Below, piece after piece: positions 5,100 through 12,205 of a stretch of DNA of 12,391 nt; positions within the stretch are counted from its first letter, which is position 1, and each line of letters begins with the position of its first letter. The translations under genes and the position numbers were made by a program. The notes under the pieces are model-generated. The model saw nothing but the letters and a program-made list of their open reading frames with translations. It ran no database searches and was not told the origin of the DNA. This stretch comes from Desulfurococcales archaeon (GTDB lineage: Archaea; Thermoproteota; Thermoprotei_A; Sulfolobales; WAQK01): contig JALURJ010000152.1 in assembly GCA_027016915.1 (NCBI GenBank), forward strand, positions 1 through 12,391, given 5' to 3'.

Positions 5100-7055
5100 G
5101 TGGAGAGAAGGCTAGCGCTGCTACTGGTTCTGATGGTGGCTTTCCAGCCTCTCCTAGCATACGCTGCAGCCGGGCCCTACAGTTTCTCGAGGGTTGTTGA
5201 GGTCCGCGTACCAGCAGTCAAGACTCTGCCCAACGGCACAGAGGTGGGGGCGCTGGCGACACTGAGGGTTAGTGCCGCCTACCCCGGTAGCGGCCAGGTT
5301 TACCTCTCCGCCAACCCCCTGGCCGAGATAGACACGCAGGCGACTGCTAGGATAGCCGTACTGGTTGCATGCTACCTGGCTAACGCTGACCCAAGGTCGT
5401 ACGACTTCTACATAACGTTCGAGACACCTTCAATCATCATAGGCGGGCCAAGCGCGGGGGTTGCCATGACCGTAGCGCTCCTAGCAGCGCTCAGAGGAGA
5501 CGAGCTCAGGCAGGACGTTATTGCCACAGGGATGGTTAACCCTGACGGCACCGTCGGCCCCGTGGGCGGGCTGCTGGCGAAACTCAGAGCGGCGGCCGAG
5601 GGAGGGGCTAGCGTGTTCCTGATACCGGTAGGCCAGCGGCACACCTACAAAGTGGTGGTGGAGGAGAGGCGGCAGGGCCCCATAGTTATTAGGGAGACGA
5701 GGAGGGTCCCAGTAGATCTCGTCGAGGAAGGCTTGAAGCTGGGCGTTGACGTCATAGAGGTATCCAGCATAAGGGAGGCGTACAGATACTTTACAGGTGT
5801 AAAGATCCCGGCCCGAACAGCGGAGCTCAGGCTCCCCGACTACCTGGCCACACTGCTTTCAGAGTGGATAGACAACCACATGTCTAACGCCACCCAAGCA
5901 GCTGCGCAGGCCAGAAACCTTTCCACCACACTCCCCCAGGCCCAGCGCAACTACGTCGAAAGCCTGATCAGCGAGGCGGAGAGCCTTATAGAGAAGGCCG
6001 AAAACCTGCGCCGGGACAGACCCTACACAGCGGCGAGCATAACGTTTCAGGCAGCGGTGACGGCACAGCACGCCCTGGCCGTGGCCAGCGTGCTGAACGG
6101 CGAGAACCCTGAAACCCTGGTTAACAGGCTGCTGGAGGAGGCGGAGCAGCTGATCAACTCCACCGAGGATGTGCTCTCAAGGAGCCCCCGGAGCTACGAA
6201 GAGCTAGAACTACTAATCGCCGTTGCCGACAGGTACCACTCAACGCTCGAAGCGATATCCAATGCAAGGCGGCTCCTGGAAGCCGGAAAGCTGTACGACA
6301 ACCCGGCGACGGGTTCCTGGGGCGCCCTCCACGAGGCCGTCTACGCTAAATGGCGCGCCATAACTGTGGCGGAGTGGCTGGAGCTGCTCCCAGAAGTGCC
6401 AGCGGGAGAGGAGATACCGAGGGAGAACGTCGACCTGCTGGCGAGATTCATGCTATACTATGCGCAGAGCGTCCTCAGCTACGCCACAGCCCTCTACGAG
6501 GACCTAGGCATGTCCAGCGGCATGCTTAGCAAGGGAGAGGACCTCTACGCCAAGGCGGAGGAAACCTACTCTGAGGAGGACATTTACGGCTCCCTCAGCT
6601 ACTCCCTCGACGCCGCTGTGCACGGCACCCTAGCCATATTCGCCGCCTTCACCGCAAACCTGACAGCAATAGCCGAAACCTCGAAGGCTGAAGCCTACGA
6701 CGCGCTGGCCAGGCTCTCCGACCGCGGCGTGGCGCCGCCCCTAAGCCTCAGCTACCTGGAGTTCGCCGAGCACCAGGATAGCCCCGAACTAAGGCTCTAC
6801 TACTACGAGCTAGCCGCCTCATACCTGAAGACGCTGTACTACCTGTCCTCATCCAGCCCCCCGACGGCTACAACCGCCACTATACCCCAGCCAGCGGCCA
6901 ATACCACTGCCACGGTGACCGTGGAGAGAACTGTTACCGAAACCGTAACGCGCATACAGGGCGCCGCAACCCTACAGCTGCCTGTGGTAGTGGCGGCGCT
7001 GCTCATAGGCTTCATCGCGGGAGCAGTTGTTGCACTGGTAGCTGGCAAACGCTAG
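5100..7055 (+). CDS. Extracytoplasmic Lon-like (S16) Ser/Lys protease, membrane anchored
   Basis: A 651-aa protein from GTG5100. It has an N-terminal hydrophobic signal (about residues 4-22, after ERR), then a Lon-type proteolytic domain (about 40-240) with nucleophile S118 in GGPSAGVAM and general base K161 in VGGLLAK. The Ser-Lys distance is 43 residues, exactly that of E. coli Lon (S679/K722). A long Ala/Leu/Glu-rich helical region follows (about 245-580), then a Thr/Pro-rich linker and one C-terminal membrane helix (625-648) ending GKR. Six N-x-S/T sequons agree with an outside location. There is no AAA+ ATPase domain, as in the archaeal COG1750-type serine proteases. Start choice: the frame opens at TTG5031 inside the upstream gene. 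GTG5100 has GGTG 6 nt upstream and gives a compact signal peptide; ATG5064 is the main alternative. Last gene of the zinc-finger unit. Substrate unknown. Confidence 0.88.
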   Translation: MERRLALLLVLMVAFQPLLAYAAAGPYSFSRVVEVRVPAVKTLPNGTEVGALATLRVSAAYPGSGQVYLSANPLAEIDTQATARIAVLVACYLANADPRSYDFYITFETPSIIIGGPSAGVAMTVALLAALRGDELRQDVIATGMVNPDGTVGPVGGLLAKLRAAAEGGASVFLIPVGQRHTYKVVVEERRQGPIVIRETRRVPVDLVEEGLKLGVDVIEVSSIREAYRYFTGVKIPARTAELRLPDYLATLLSEWIDNHMSNATQAAAQARNLSTTLPQAQRNYVESLISEAESLIEKAENLRRDRPYTAASITFQAAVTAQHALAVASVLNGENPETLVNRLLEEAEQLINSTEDVLSRSPRSYEELELLIAVADRYHSTLEAISNARRLLEAGKLYDNPATGSWGALHEAVYAKWRAITVAEWLELLPEVPAGEEIPRENVDLLARFMLYYAQSVLSYATALYEDLGMSSGMLSKGEDLYAKAEETYSEEDIYGSLSYSLDAAVHGTLAIFAAFTANLTAIAETSKAEAYDALARLSDRGVAPPLSLSYLEFAEHQDSPELRLYYYELAASYLKTLYYLSSSSPPTATTATIPQPAANTTATVTVERTVTETVTRIQGAATLQLPVVVAALLIGFIAGAVVALVAGKR

Positions 7056-7071
7056 GCAAAGGCGCTGAGGA

Positions 7072-7082
7072 AAACATTTTTG
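7072..7082 (+). promoter_or_regulatory. AT-rich element before the flavoprotein gene
   Basis: The 7056-7144 gap holds AAACATTTTTGAA (7072-7084). As a weak TATA-like element centred near 7077 it would start transcription near 7104 and give a leader of about 41 nt carrying the strong ribosome-binding site at 7132-7138. The T5 run (7076-7080) could instead end the protease transcript, 21 bp after its stop. Confidence 0.35.
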
Positions 7083-7131
7083 AACATACCCCAGCAACAT
7101 CTATGCTGCCGACTTCTCCAGGCTGGTCAGC

Positions 7132-7138
7132 GGAGGTG
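7132..7138 (+). promoter_or_regulatory. Strong ribosome-binding site deciding the start at GTG7145
   Basis: GGAGGTG ends 6 nt before GTG7145, an ideal archaeal Shine-Dalgarno placement. It favours this start over ATG7103, which has no such element and would add 14 residues ahead of the first beta-strand of the flavodoxin fold. Confidence 0.7.
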
Positions 7139-7144
7139 TTAGAA

Positions 7145-7897
7145 GTGAGGGTCAGGGTGGTAGGGTTCAACGCCTCGCCGCGAAAGTATGGAGGAACAGC
7201 AAGGCTCCTCAGAGTAGCGCTGGAGGCCGCTAGGAGGGAGGGAGCCGACACGGAGCTTGTACACCTTTACGACTACGAAATAAAACCATGCCTGGGCTGC
7301 CTCTCCGACGTGCAGGAGGCTTGCAGGCCCCCCTGCGTCATCGACGACGACATGAGGATCCTCTACGACAAGGTGCTTGGAGCGCAGGGCCTGATCATCG
7401 CTACACCCGTCTACTGGTATGGGCCCAGCGGGCACCTCAAGAACTTCCTTGACAGGCTAACAGTGTTCGAAAACATGGTTCTACTCGGCGACAGAAGCTG
7501 GGTTGAAGGCAAGGTGGCCGGAGTGATAGCTGTAGGCGCAGATAGCGGCGAGATAATGACCATCTCGTACATCCTCTCAACCCTGAACTCGATGGGGGTG
7601 GCAGTGCCGCCCTGGGCCCTGGCATATACCAAGCTGTCCACCAACGCTCTAAGCGACAGGAACGCAGTAATGGATGCAGCCAACGTTGGCCTAATTGTGG
7701 CCAGAATGGCCCAAATACTTGCAGAGCACGGGCCCCGGCAATGGTACGAGCCCGAACTCCCATGGCTCGAAGACTACATTTCAAGCCTGAAGGCCGAGGC
7801 GGAGCACCAAGCCGAGAACGAGCTACGCAGCAGGGAGAACCTCTGGAAGCGCCTCCTAGAGAAGAGCGGGGCCAGCAGCGAGGAACGGCAAACCTAG
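7145..7897 (+). CDS. NAD(P)H-dependent FMN reductase / iron-sulfur flavoprotein family
   Basis: A 250-aa cytoplasmic flavodoxin-fold protein. The first strand (VRVVGFNAS) leads to the FMN phosphate loop SPRKYGGTA (11-19). The block TPVYWYGPSGHLKNFLDR (87-104) is typical of the NADPH-dependent FMN reductase family. Between them lies a cysteine cluster, C49-x2-C52-x7-C60-x3-C64, followed by VIDDDM. This corresponds in position to the compact 4Fe-4S motif of archaeal iron-sulfur flavoproteins, but the spacing is longer than their usual C-x2-C-x2-C form. A charged helical tail (about 215-250) is longer than in minimal family members. Likely chemistry is NAD(P)H- or ferredoxin-linked flavin electron transfer; the physiological partner is unknown. 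The start at GTG7145 is set by GGAGGTG. Convergent with the Lrp-type gene, with 34 bp between the stops. Confidence 0.87.
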   Translation: MRVRVVGFNASPRKYGGTARLLRVALEAARREGADTELVHLYDYEIKPCLGCLSDVQEACRPPCVIDDDMRILYDKVLGAQGLIIATPVYWYGPSGHLKNFLDRLTVFENMVLLGDRSWVEGKVAGVIAVGADSGEIMTISYILSTLNSMGVAVPPWALAYTKLSTNALSDRNAVMDAANVGLIVARMAQILAEHGPRQWYEPELPWLEDYISSLKAEAEHQAENELRSRENLWKRLLEKSGASSEERQT

Positions 7898-7932
7898 CCT
7901 CACCGAAAAATATCGTTTAGGCCGAGGAGGCT
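7896..7932. terminator. Possible shared hairpin between convergent genes
   Basis: AGCCTC (7896-7901) is the reverse complement of GAGGCT (7927-7932), a 6-bp stem around a 25-nt AT-containing loop that joins the two convergent stop regions. The loop holds an A5 run (7906-7910), which reads as T5 on the reverse strand. A transcription-end role is possible, but the stem is short and could be chance. Confidence 0.25.
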
Positions 7933-8414
7933 TACAGCTCGCCTTCGCCGTGCCTCTTAAACACGTCCAACACTATGGCCGGGCACAGCCTCCTCACTCC
8001 CGGAATCCTCCCTACCTCTTCGAGGATCGAGGTTAACTCCTTGCTGTCCCTAGCCCAGATCTCGGCCATGACCATGTGATCCCCTGTTGTGAGGGCCAAC
8101 CACTTGACATACCTTCGGGCCTTGAGCTCCTCCGACACAGATAATAGCTTGTCGGAGTCCGCGTCTATGCCGACTATCGCTATGCTGTGGTAGCCCAGCT
8201 TGCCAGCGTCCAGGACCACGGTGTACCCTGTTATAACGCCCTGCTCCTCCAGCCTCTTCACCCTCTTCTTCACCGCTACATCGCTTATCCCAAGCTCCTT
8301 AGCAAGCTCCGTGAACGACGTCCTGGCGTTCCTATATAGGCGCCTCAGTATGGTTAGATCTTTTTCATCCAACTTCGCAGGACCCAAACCCTTCCTGGAA
8401 ACCATTTTCAACAT
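7932..8414 (-). CDS. Lrp/AsnC-family transcriptional regulator
   Basis: A 160-aa DNA-binding regulator with the classic two-domain layout. The N-terminal winged helix-turn-helix (about 15-62) opens LDEKDLTILRRLYRNAR, with recognition region LGISDVAVKKRVKRLEEQGVI. The C-terminal RAM ligand/oligomerisation domain (about 76-151) has strand IAIVGIDAD and the GDHMVMAEIWARD segment near 111-123. Family members form dimers to octamers and respond to amino acids or other small metabolites; the effector cannot be read here. ATG8414 lies about 29 bp after an ATATTTAAA box (reverse strand, near 8441-8449), so the message may be leaderless. ATG8405, with GGAG (8415-8418) 9 nt upstream, is the alternative. 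It is divergent from the four-CBS gene across 124 bp, so autoregulation and control of that neighbour are plausible inferences. Confidence 0.92.
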   Translation of the reverse strand: MLKMVSRKGLGPAKLDEKDLTILRRLYRNARTSFTELAKELGISDVAVKKRVKRLEEQGVITGYTVVLDAGKLGYHSIAIVGIDADSDKLLSVSEELKARRYVKWLALTTGDHMVMAEIWARDSKELTSILEEVGRIPGVRRLCPAIVLDVFKRHGEGEL

Positions 8415-8440
8415 CTCCGTTTATAATTTAGAGAAACCCC

Positions 8441-8518
8441 TTTAAATATTAATACCATTAGAAGCCATGCTCTCCGCGGAAGAGTGTAAGCAGAGGGCCT
8501 TATAAAACTCTAAATAAG
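8441..8518. promoter_or_regulatory. Divergent promoters, Lrp regulator / CBS protein
   Basis: Within 8415-8538, the reverse strand carries ATATTTAAA (8441-8449) about 29 bp before ATG8414. The forward strand carries a good TATA box, CTTATAAAAC (8499-8508), about 27 bp before a start near 8531, and TAAATAAG (8511-8518), about 25 bp before GTG8539. No ribosome-binding site is visible ahead of GTG8539, so a leaderless or very short-leader message is likely. Confidence 0.55.
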
Positions 8519-8538
8519 TGGCACCTTCAAAATAACGG

Positions 8539-9483
8539 GTGAGGCTGGGCCTTATGGTTCTAAGCGAGAAGGGCGAAATACTCCTAATCGGGCGGTATCC
8601 CCCGCTTCTCATGTTCCCCCACGACGCCGACATGATCACGGTGCTCCTAGGGTTCAACAGGAGGGGCGCTAAACACGCGGTAGTGTTCGACGACGAGATG
8701 AGGCTCCGCGGCATGCTCTCCCTCCGCGACGTCGTGGACCTCCTGGGCGGAGGGGAGCGGTGGAGGAGAATAGTGGTCGAGGAGAGGGGCGGCGACCTCT
8801 ACAGGGCTCTCACCGAGCTGAAGGCATCCGACCTCATGGTGAGCGACACACCCCATGTTGTTGTCGGCGAGACCAGGCTCGACGAGGTGGTGGAGATGAT
8901 GATGGACCACAGGCTGGGCGCTGTCCCCGTGGTTACCAAGGATATGAGGGTTGTTGGCATGATCTCTGAGAGACACATATCCGAGCTCATAATCGACACA
9001 ACGATGTATGTAAGCGTCAAGGAGATCATGTCAAGCCCCGTCGTCACAGCAGAACTCTCGACAAGCGTCAAGAGGATACAGGAGATCATGACTGAGAAGA
9101 GGATCCGCAGAATACCTCTCCTAGACTCGCTGGGAAGCCTGGCCGGAATAGTGACGATGAGGGACATTATCAGGTACTATGCCGCCGAGCCGGTGCTGGA
9201 GAAGATCAGGGCTGGGAAGCTGGAGGACGTCTACAGGGAGCAGGCGAAGAACATCGGGTCGTACAGGATAGCCACCGTCAACGAGAACAGGGATGTCTCG
9301 CAGGCTGTGAGGATTATGAGGGCACACGGCGTTGGGTGCTTACCGGTCCTCGACAATGAGGGGAGGCTTGTAGGCATAATAACGGAGCGCGACATACTGA
9401 CAAAGCTTCCCAGGAGGGTGGGTGTGGAGAGGTTTGTGGACACTCTGAGGCACAGGATCTTCATCGGCCGCGTGTTCTTCTAG
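8539..9483 (+). CDS. Four-CBS-domain protein
   Basis: A 314-aa soluble protein made almost wholly of CBS motifs. The first is divergent (about 28-70, ending LRGMLSLRDVVDLL). The others are CBS2 (about 97-151, GAVPVV...RVVGMISERHI), CBS3 (about 161-213, RRIPLL...LAGIVTMRDII) and CBS4 (about 242-290, GCLPVL...RLVGIITERDIL). Each of the last three has the usual small-residue/Pro strand followed by G(M/I)(I/V)(S/T)xRxI. Paired CBS motifs form Bateman modules that in known cases bind AMP, ATP or S-adenosylmethionine, so four motifs would make two modules. No catalytic or channel domain is fused, so it is probably a stand-alone adenosyl-nucleotide sensor (inference). GTG8539 is used; ATG8554 is the alternative. 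It ends in a CTAG shared with the stop of the convergent Taw1 gene. Confidence 0.92.
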   Translation: MRLGLMVLSEKGEILLIGRYPPLLMFPHDADMITVLLGFNRRGAKHAVVFDDEMRLRGMLSLRDVVDLLGGGERWRRIVVEERGGDLYRALTELKASDLMVSDTPHVVVGETRLDEVVEMMMDHRLGAVPVVTKDMRVVGMISERHISELIIDTTMYVSVKEIMSSPVVTAELSTSVKRIQEIMTEKRIRRIPLLDSLGSLAGIVTMRDIIRYYAAEPVLEKIRAGKLEDVYREQAKNIGSYRIATVNENRDVSQAVRIMRAHGVGCLPVLDNEGRLVGIITERDILTKLPRRVGVERFVDTLRHRIFIGRVFF

Positions 9484-10556
9484 TAGGTGTCGCTGGCAGC
9501 ATACTCGCCAACATCCTCCCCCACCTCATCCCTCGCTCCCCACCCCTCAGGGCATCCCTTGCCATGCCTTATGGGTTTCCTCAACCTGCTGAGAAGCACA
9601 ACCCTGCTAGGCACGCTCTCGGAGACTATGGGGTATCCCATCTCCTCGGCCACCATCTCAGCGAACCACCTCACCTCCTCGTGCCTCGGCATATTCTCCT
9701 TGCTCAGTCTTTTCCTCGACGCGCCCACGTACATGTAGGCCTTCACCTCCACATAAGTCGGCTGGGCTCTCTCAAGCATCTTGGCGAAGCCCCTAGCATC
9801 CTCCCTCGACATGTTGAGCCCCTTGATGACGGTGATCCTTATGGCCGTTGGGCTGCTGAAGCTGGGCAGGATCTCGAGGGTCTTGTTCACCAGCTCCCAG
9901 GCCCTAGGGACGAGGGGTCGGTCAAGCCTCTCAAACATTTCCTTGTTATGCGCCTCCACGGAGACGTAGAGCTGGCTGGGCTCCTCATCCAGGTTAGCAA
10001 GCACGTCCGGCCTGACGCCCCGGGTCACTAGGAAGGTGGTGAGTCCCAGCCTGTGAAACACGGATATGAGCTCGCCCAGCCTCCTGTAGAGGGTTGGCTC
10101 ACCGGTGAGGCTTATCGCCACGTGCTTCGGGTCCATGGCCTCCTCAAAGACCCTTGGATCTACCTGTGGATGCCCCTTATAGCCGGAGAGAATTCTTCTC
10201 TGCTCCTCGACCACGGCGCGGGCAAGCTCCTCCGGGTCGTCGGCATAGGGCATCCTGACCTCGTCCCACTCCACGCCGACATCCTGGGGCCTCAGCCTCC
10301 AACAGTGGAGACAGGCGTTCCAGCACCATAGGCTTGTAGGGCTCATCTGGATGCAGCGGTGGCTCTCTATGCCGTAGAACTTACACTTGTAGCAGAACCT
10401 CCCCTGGGTGAGGGCCATCTTGGTCCAGTGGCAAGTCTTAACCACAGTATGCCTGCCAACCACGTGGTATCCCTGTCTCCTCAAAATATTGTTCAGCACC
10501 GTGTAGGGGTCCCCCGCCTCCACGAGCAGCCTCCTCTTCCTCCTAGTGTGCGGCAC
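9480..10556 (-). CDS. taw1: 4-demethylwyosine synthase Taw1 (archaeal TYW1-like radical SAM)
   Basis: A 358-aa enzyme that makes the tricyclic base imG-14 from N1-methylguanosine at position 37 of tRNA-Phe, using S-adenosylmethionine and pyruvate, in the cytoplasm. The radical SAM cluster ligands are C78-x3-C82-x2-C85 in WCWNACLHCWR. The auxiliary 4Fe-4S ligands C42, C55 and C68 are each 13 residues apart, the same spacing as in Methanocaldococcus TYW1. The AISLTGEPTLY segment (about 147-157) is diagnostic of the family, and the length is normal. An extra Cys, C58, lies beside the auxiliary set. A basic N-terminus (RRKRR) could contact tRNA. The GTG start has GAGGAG at 10564-10569 (reverse strand), 7 nt upstream. 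Divergent from the PflX-like radical SAM gene, convergent with the CBS gene. Confidence 0.94.
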   Translation of the reverse strand: MPHTRRKRRLLVEAGDPYTVLNNILRRQGYHVVGRHTVVKTCHWTKMALTQGRFCYKCKFYGIESHRCIQMSPTSLWCWNACLHCWRLRPQDVGVEWDEVRMPYADDPEELARAVVEEQRRILSGYKGHPQVDPRVFEEAMDPKHVAISLTGEPTLYRRLGELISVFHRLGLTTFLVTRGVRPDVLANLDEEPSQLYVSVEAHNKEMFERLDRPLVPRAWELVNKTLEILPSFSSPTAIRITVIKGLNMSREDARGFAKMLERAQPTYVEVKAYMYVGASRKRLSKENMPRHEEVRWFAEMVAEEMGYPIVSESVPSRVVLLSRLRKPIRHGKGCPEGWGARDEVGEDVGEYAASDTY

Positions 10557-10576
10557 CGGGGCTCTCCTCTAGGCGA

Positions 10577-10650
10577 GGCTTAAAGGCGGGCGAGCCTAAT
10601 TATTGTTGCCGCGGCTCCGCTAGGTTAATTGGTTCGCCAATGCTATAGTT
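10577..10650. promoter_or_regulatory. Divergent promoter region with a small inverted repeat
   Basis: The 113-bp gap (10557-10669) separates two radical SAM genes. On the forward strand, CTATAG (10643-10648) is centred about 25 bp before ATG10670, fitting a leaderless message. On the reverse strand, CCTTTAAGCC (10577-10586) or CAATAATTA (10597-10605) could serve Taw1; the second would leave a leader of about 20 nt containing GAGGAG. ATTGG-TTCG-CCAAT (10628-10641) is a 5-bp inverted repeat directly upstream of the forward TATA-like element. Confidence 0.45.
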
Positions 10651-10669
10651 AGGATGGTTGTAGAGGGGT

Positions 10670-11794
10670 ATGTCAACCTGGGTGTACCTTAGGCCCGACG
10701 CGCTCCTAGTGTGGCGGGACCCGGCGGTGCTTAGGGCGCTCCAATGGTACTACAGCGTGATGAGGGATAGGAAGCCCGCCAAGTTCATGATAGCGAAACG
10801 CGTAGAGGCTCCGGACGACCCCTACAGCATGAGCCTCGACGAGCTCTGGAGCCTCCACGACAAGCTGCAGGCAGAGTTTAGGGATGCATGGGTCGATATA
10901 AAGGAGGGCTCGCTCACCCTCTCGGAGCTAGGCAAACCCAGGTGGAGCTTCCTGGACGTCAAGGTGGCTATAGCCCGCCAAATGCTCAGGGCGTGCACCT
11001 TCTGCGAGAGAAGGTGCGGCGTTAACAGATACGAGGAGGCCAAGGGCACCTGCAGGCTCGACGCAAGGACCTTCGCCGACACATGGTTCCACCACCTCGG
11101 GGAGGAGGCACCCCTGGTCCCCAGCGGAACCATATTCTACGGCAGCTGCAACTTTAGATGCGTCTTCTGCCAGAACTATGAGATCTCCCAGGTAAACCCC
11201 TTCTCGGGCGAGGTGGTTGACGCCAGAAGGCTGGCTGCGATCCAGAGGAGGCTCAGGGAGACCGGGGCCCGAAACATAAACCACGTAGGCGGGGACCCGA
11301 CCCCAAACATACATACAATACTGGAGAGCCTAGGCCACCTCGACACCAACGTGCCCCAGCTCTGGAACTCCAACTTCTACATGTCGGAGGAGTCCATGAA
11401 GCTCCTGGTCGACGTGATCGACATATGGCTCCCCGACTTCAAGTACGGCAACAACAAGTGTGCAGCCAGGCTCTCCGCGGCGCCCAAGTACTTTGAAACA
11501 GTCACAAGGAACCTCAGGATAGCCGTGCAGCACGGCGACATGATAATCAGGCACCTAGTACTGCCCGGCCACCTGGAGTGCTGCACCAAACCTGTGCTTA
11601 AATGGATAGCCGAAAACCTGCCCCGGGACAGGGTGCTCGTCAACATAATGGACCAGTATAGGCCGGAGCACATGGTGGCCCGCTACCCGGACAGGTGGCC
11701 CGAAATAACGCGCAGACCCACTCCCAGGGAGATCAACGAGGCCTACAGGTATGCAGAGGAGCTAGGCCTCCACTACAAGCAGGTGAGCCGCTGA
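10670..11794 (+). CDS. Radical SAM protein, PflX-like (COG1313 type)
   Basis: A 374-aa cytoplasmic radical SAM protein. A roughly 100-residue N-terminal region with no recognised motif precedes a Cys cluster, C109-x2-C112-x3-C116-x11-C128, in the form 'CTFCERRCGVNR...GTC' seen in PflX-type proteins. The radical SAM motif C160-x3-C164-x2-C167 lies in GSCNFRCVFCQNY. A GGDPTPN segment follows (about 209-215), then barrel strands (IWLPDFKYG, IRHLVLPGH) and a C-terminal part with LVNIMDQYRPEH. PflX proteins resemble pyruvate-formate-lyase activases but have no established substrate, and no glycyl-radical enzyme is visible here. Start: ATG10670 fits a leaderless message from CTATAG; an upstream in-frame TAG bars extension, and GTG10682 is the only nearby alternative. 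The next gene begins at the base after its stop. Confidence 0.9.
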   Translation: MSTWVYLRPDALLVWRDPAVLRALQWYYSVMRDRKPAKFMIAKRVEAPDDPYSMSLDELWSLHDKLQAEFRDAWVDIKEGSLTLSELGKPRWSFLDVKVAIARQMLRACTFCERRCGVNRYEEAKGTCRLDARTFADTWFHHLGEEAPLVPSGTIFYGSCNFRCVFCQNYEISQVNPFSGEVVDARRLAAIQRRLRETGARNINHVGGDPTPNIHTILESLGHLDTNVPQLWNSNFYMSEESMKLLVDVIDIWLPDFKYGNNKCAARLSAAPKYFETVTRNLRIAVQHGDMIIRHLVLPGHLECCTKPVLKWIAENLPRDRVLVNIMDQYRPEHMVARYPDRWPEITRRPTPREINEAYRYAEELGLHYKQVSR

Positions 11795-12205
11795 ATGACG
11801 GGGCCAGGGCCCGGCAAGGTGCCGGTAAGGGACGCTGAGGTGATCCTGATCTCGGCGGAGGGGCCGAGGAGGCTGGAGGCCGAAGTCTACATCCACCTGA
11901 AAGGCTACTCGCGCGCTAGGGTCACCCACCTAGATGTCGAGGGGCCGGGGCTCAACGATTTCTTCCCTCCAGGCACCAGCTTCTACGCCCGGACCCGCGG
12001 AACGGTAAACGGCATGGTCCTCGACTTCTCCAGGTACATGAGGGGCGTGTATGTGGAACTGGTGTCGCCGACCCTGCGCAGGGTGGTTAGGCCCGGAGAG
12101 ACAACCATAGTTTACGTGGGCGGCAAGAACGGCGGAATATTCCTGGGCTTCAAGAAACCCTACGTGGAGAGGCTGGAGGCGCTGGGGGCAGAAATGTGGA
12201 CCTAA
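11795..12205 (+). CDS. Uncharacterised 136-aa protein coupled to the PflX-like gene
   Basis: I do not recognise this family. The protein is soluble, cysteine-free and rich in predicted beta-strands: DAEVILISAEG, RLEAEVYIHLKGYSRARVTHLDVEG, SFYARTRGTVNGMVLDFSRY, VYVELVSP and TTIVYVGGKNGGIFLGF. It ends in a short helix (about 121-135). A central FFPPGTSFYARTRG block (about 56-69) and the late VGGKNGG turn (108-114) are the most distinctive parts. Its ATG follows the TGA of the radical SAM gene directly (TGAATG), which points to translational coupling. A partner, substrate or accessory role with that enzyme is a guess from context. GTG near 11819 is an alternative start that would drop a Gly/Pro-rich leader. 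Confidence 0.72.
   Translation: MTGPGPGKVPVRDAEVILISAEGPRRLEAEVYIHLKGYSRARVTHLDVEGPGLNDFFPPGTSFYARTRGTVNGMVLDFSRYMRGVYVELVSPTLRRVVRPGETTIVYVGGKNGGIFLGFKKPYVERLEALGAEMWT

Noticed and set aside
9564..10031. Forward frame of 155 codons opposite Taw1
   Set aside because: His/Pro/Leu-rich composition with no domain; Taw1 on the other strand is unambiguous.
10670..12205. AmmeMemoRadiSam system or a RiPP maturase cluster
   Set aside because: No AMMECR1 or Memo domain, no short Cys-rich precursor and no SPASM-like C-terminal cysteines are visible; the Cys pattern is PflX-like.
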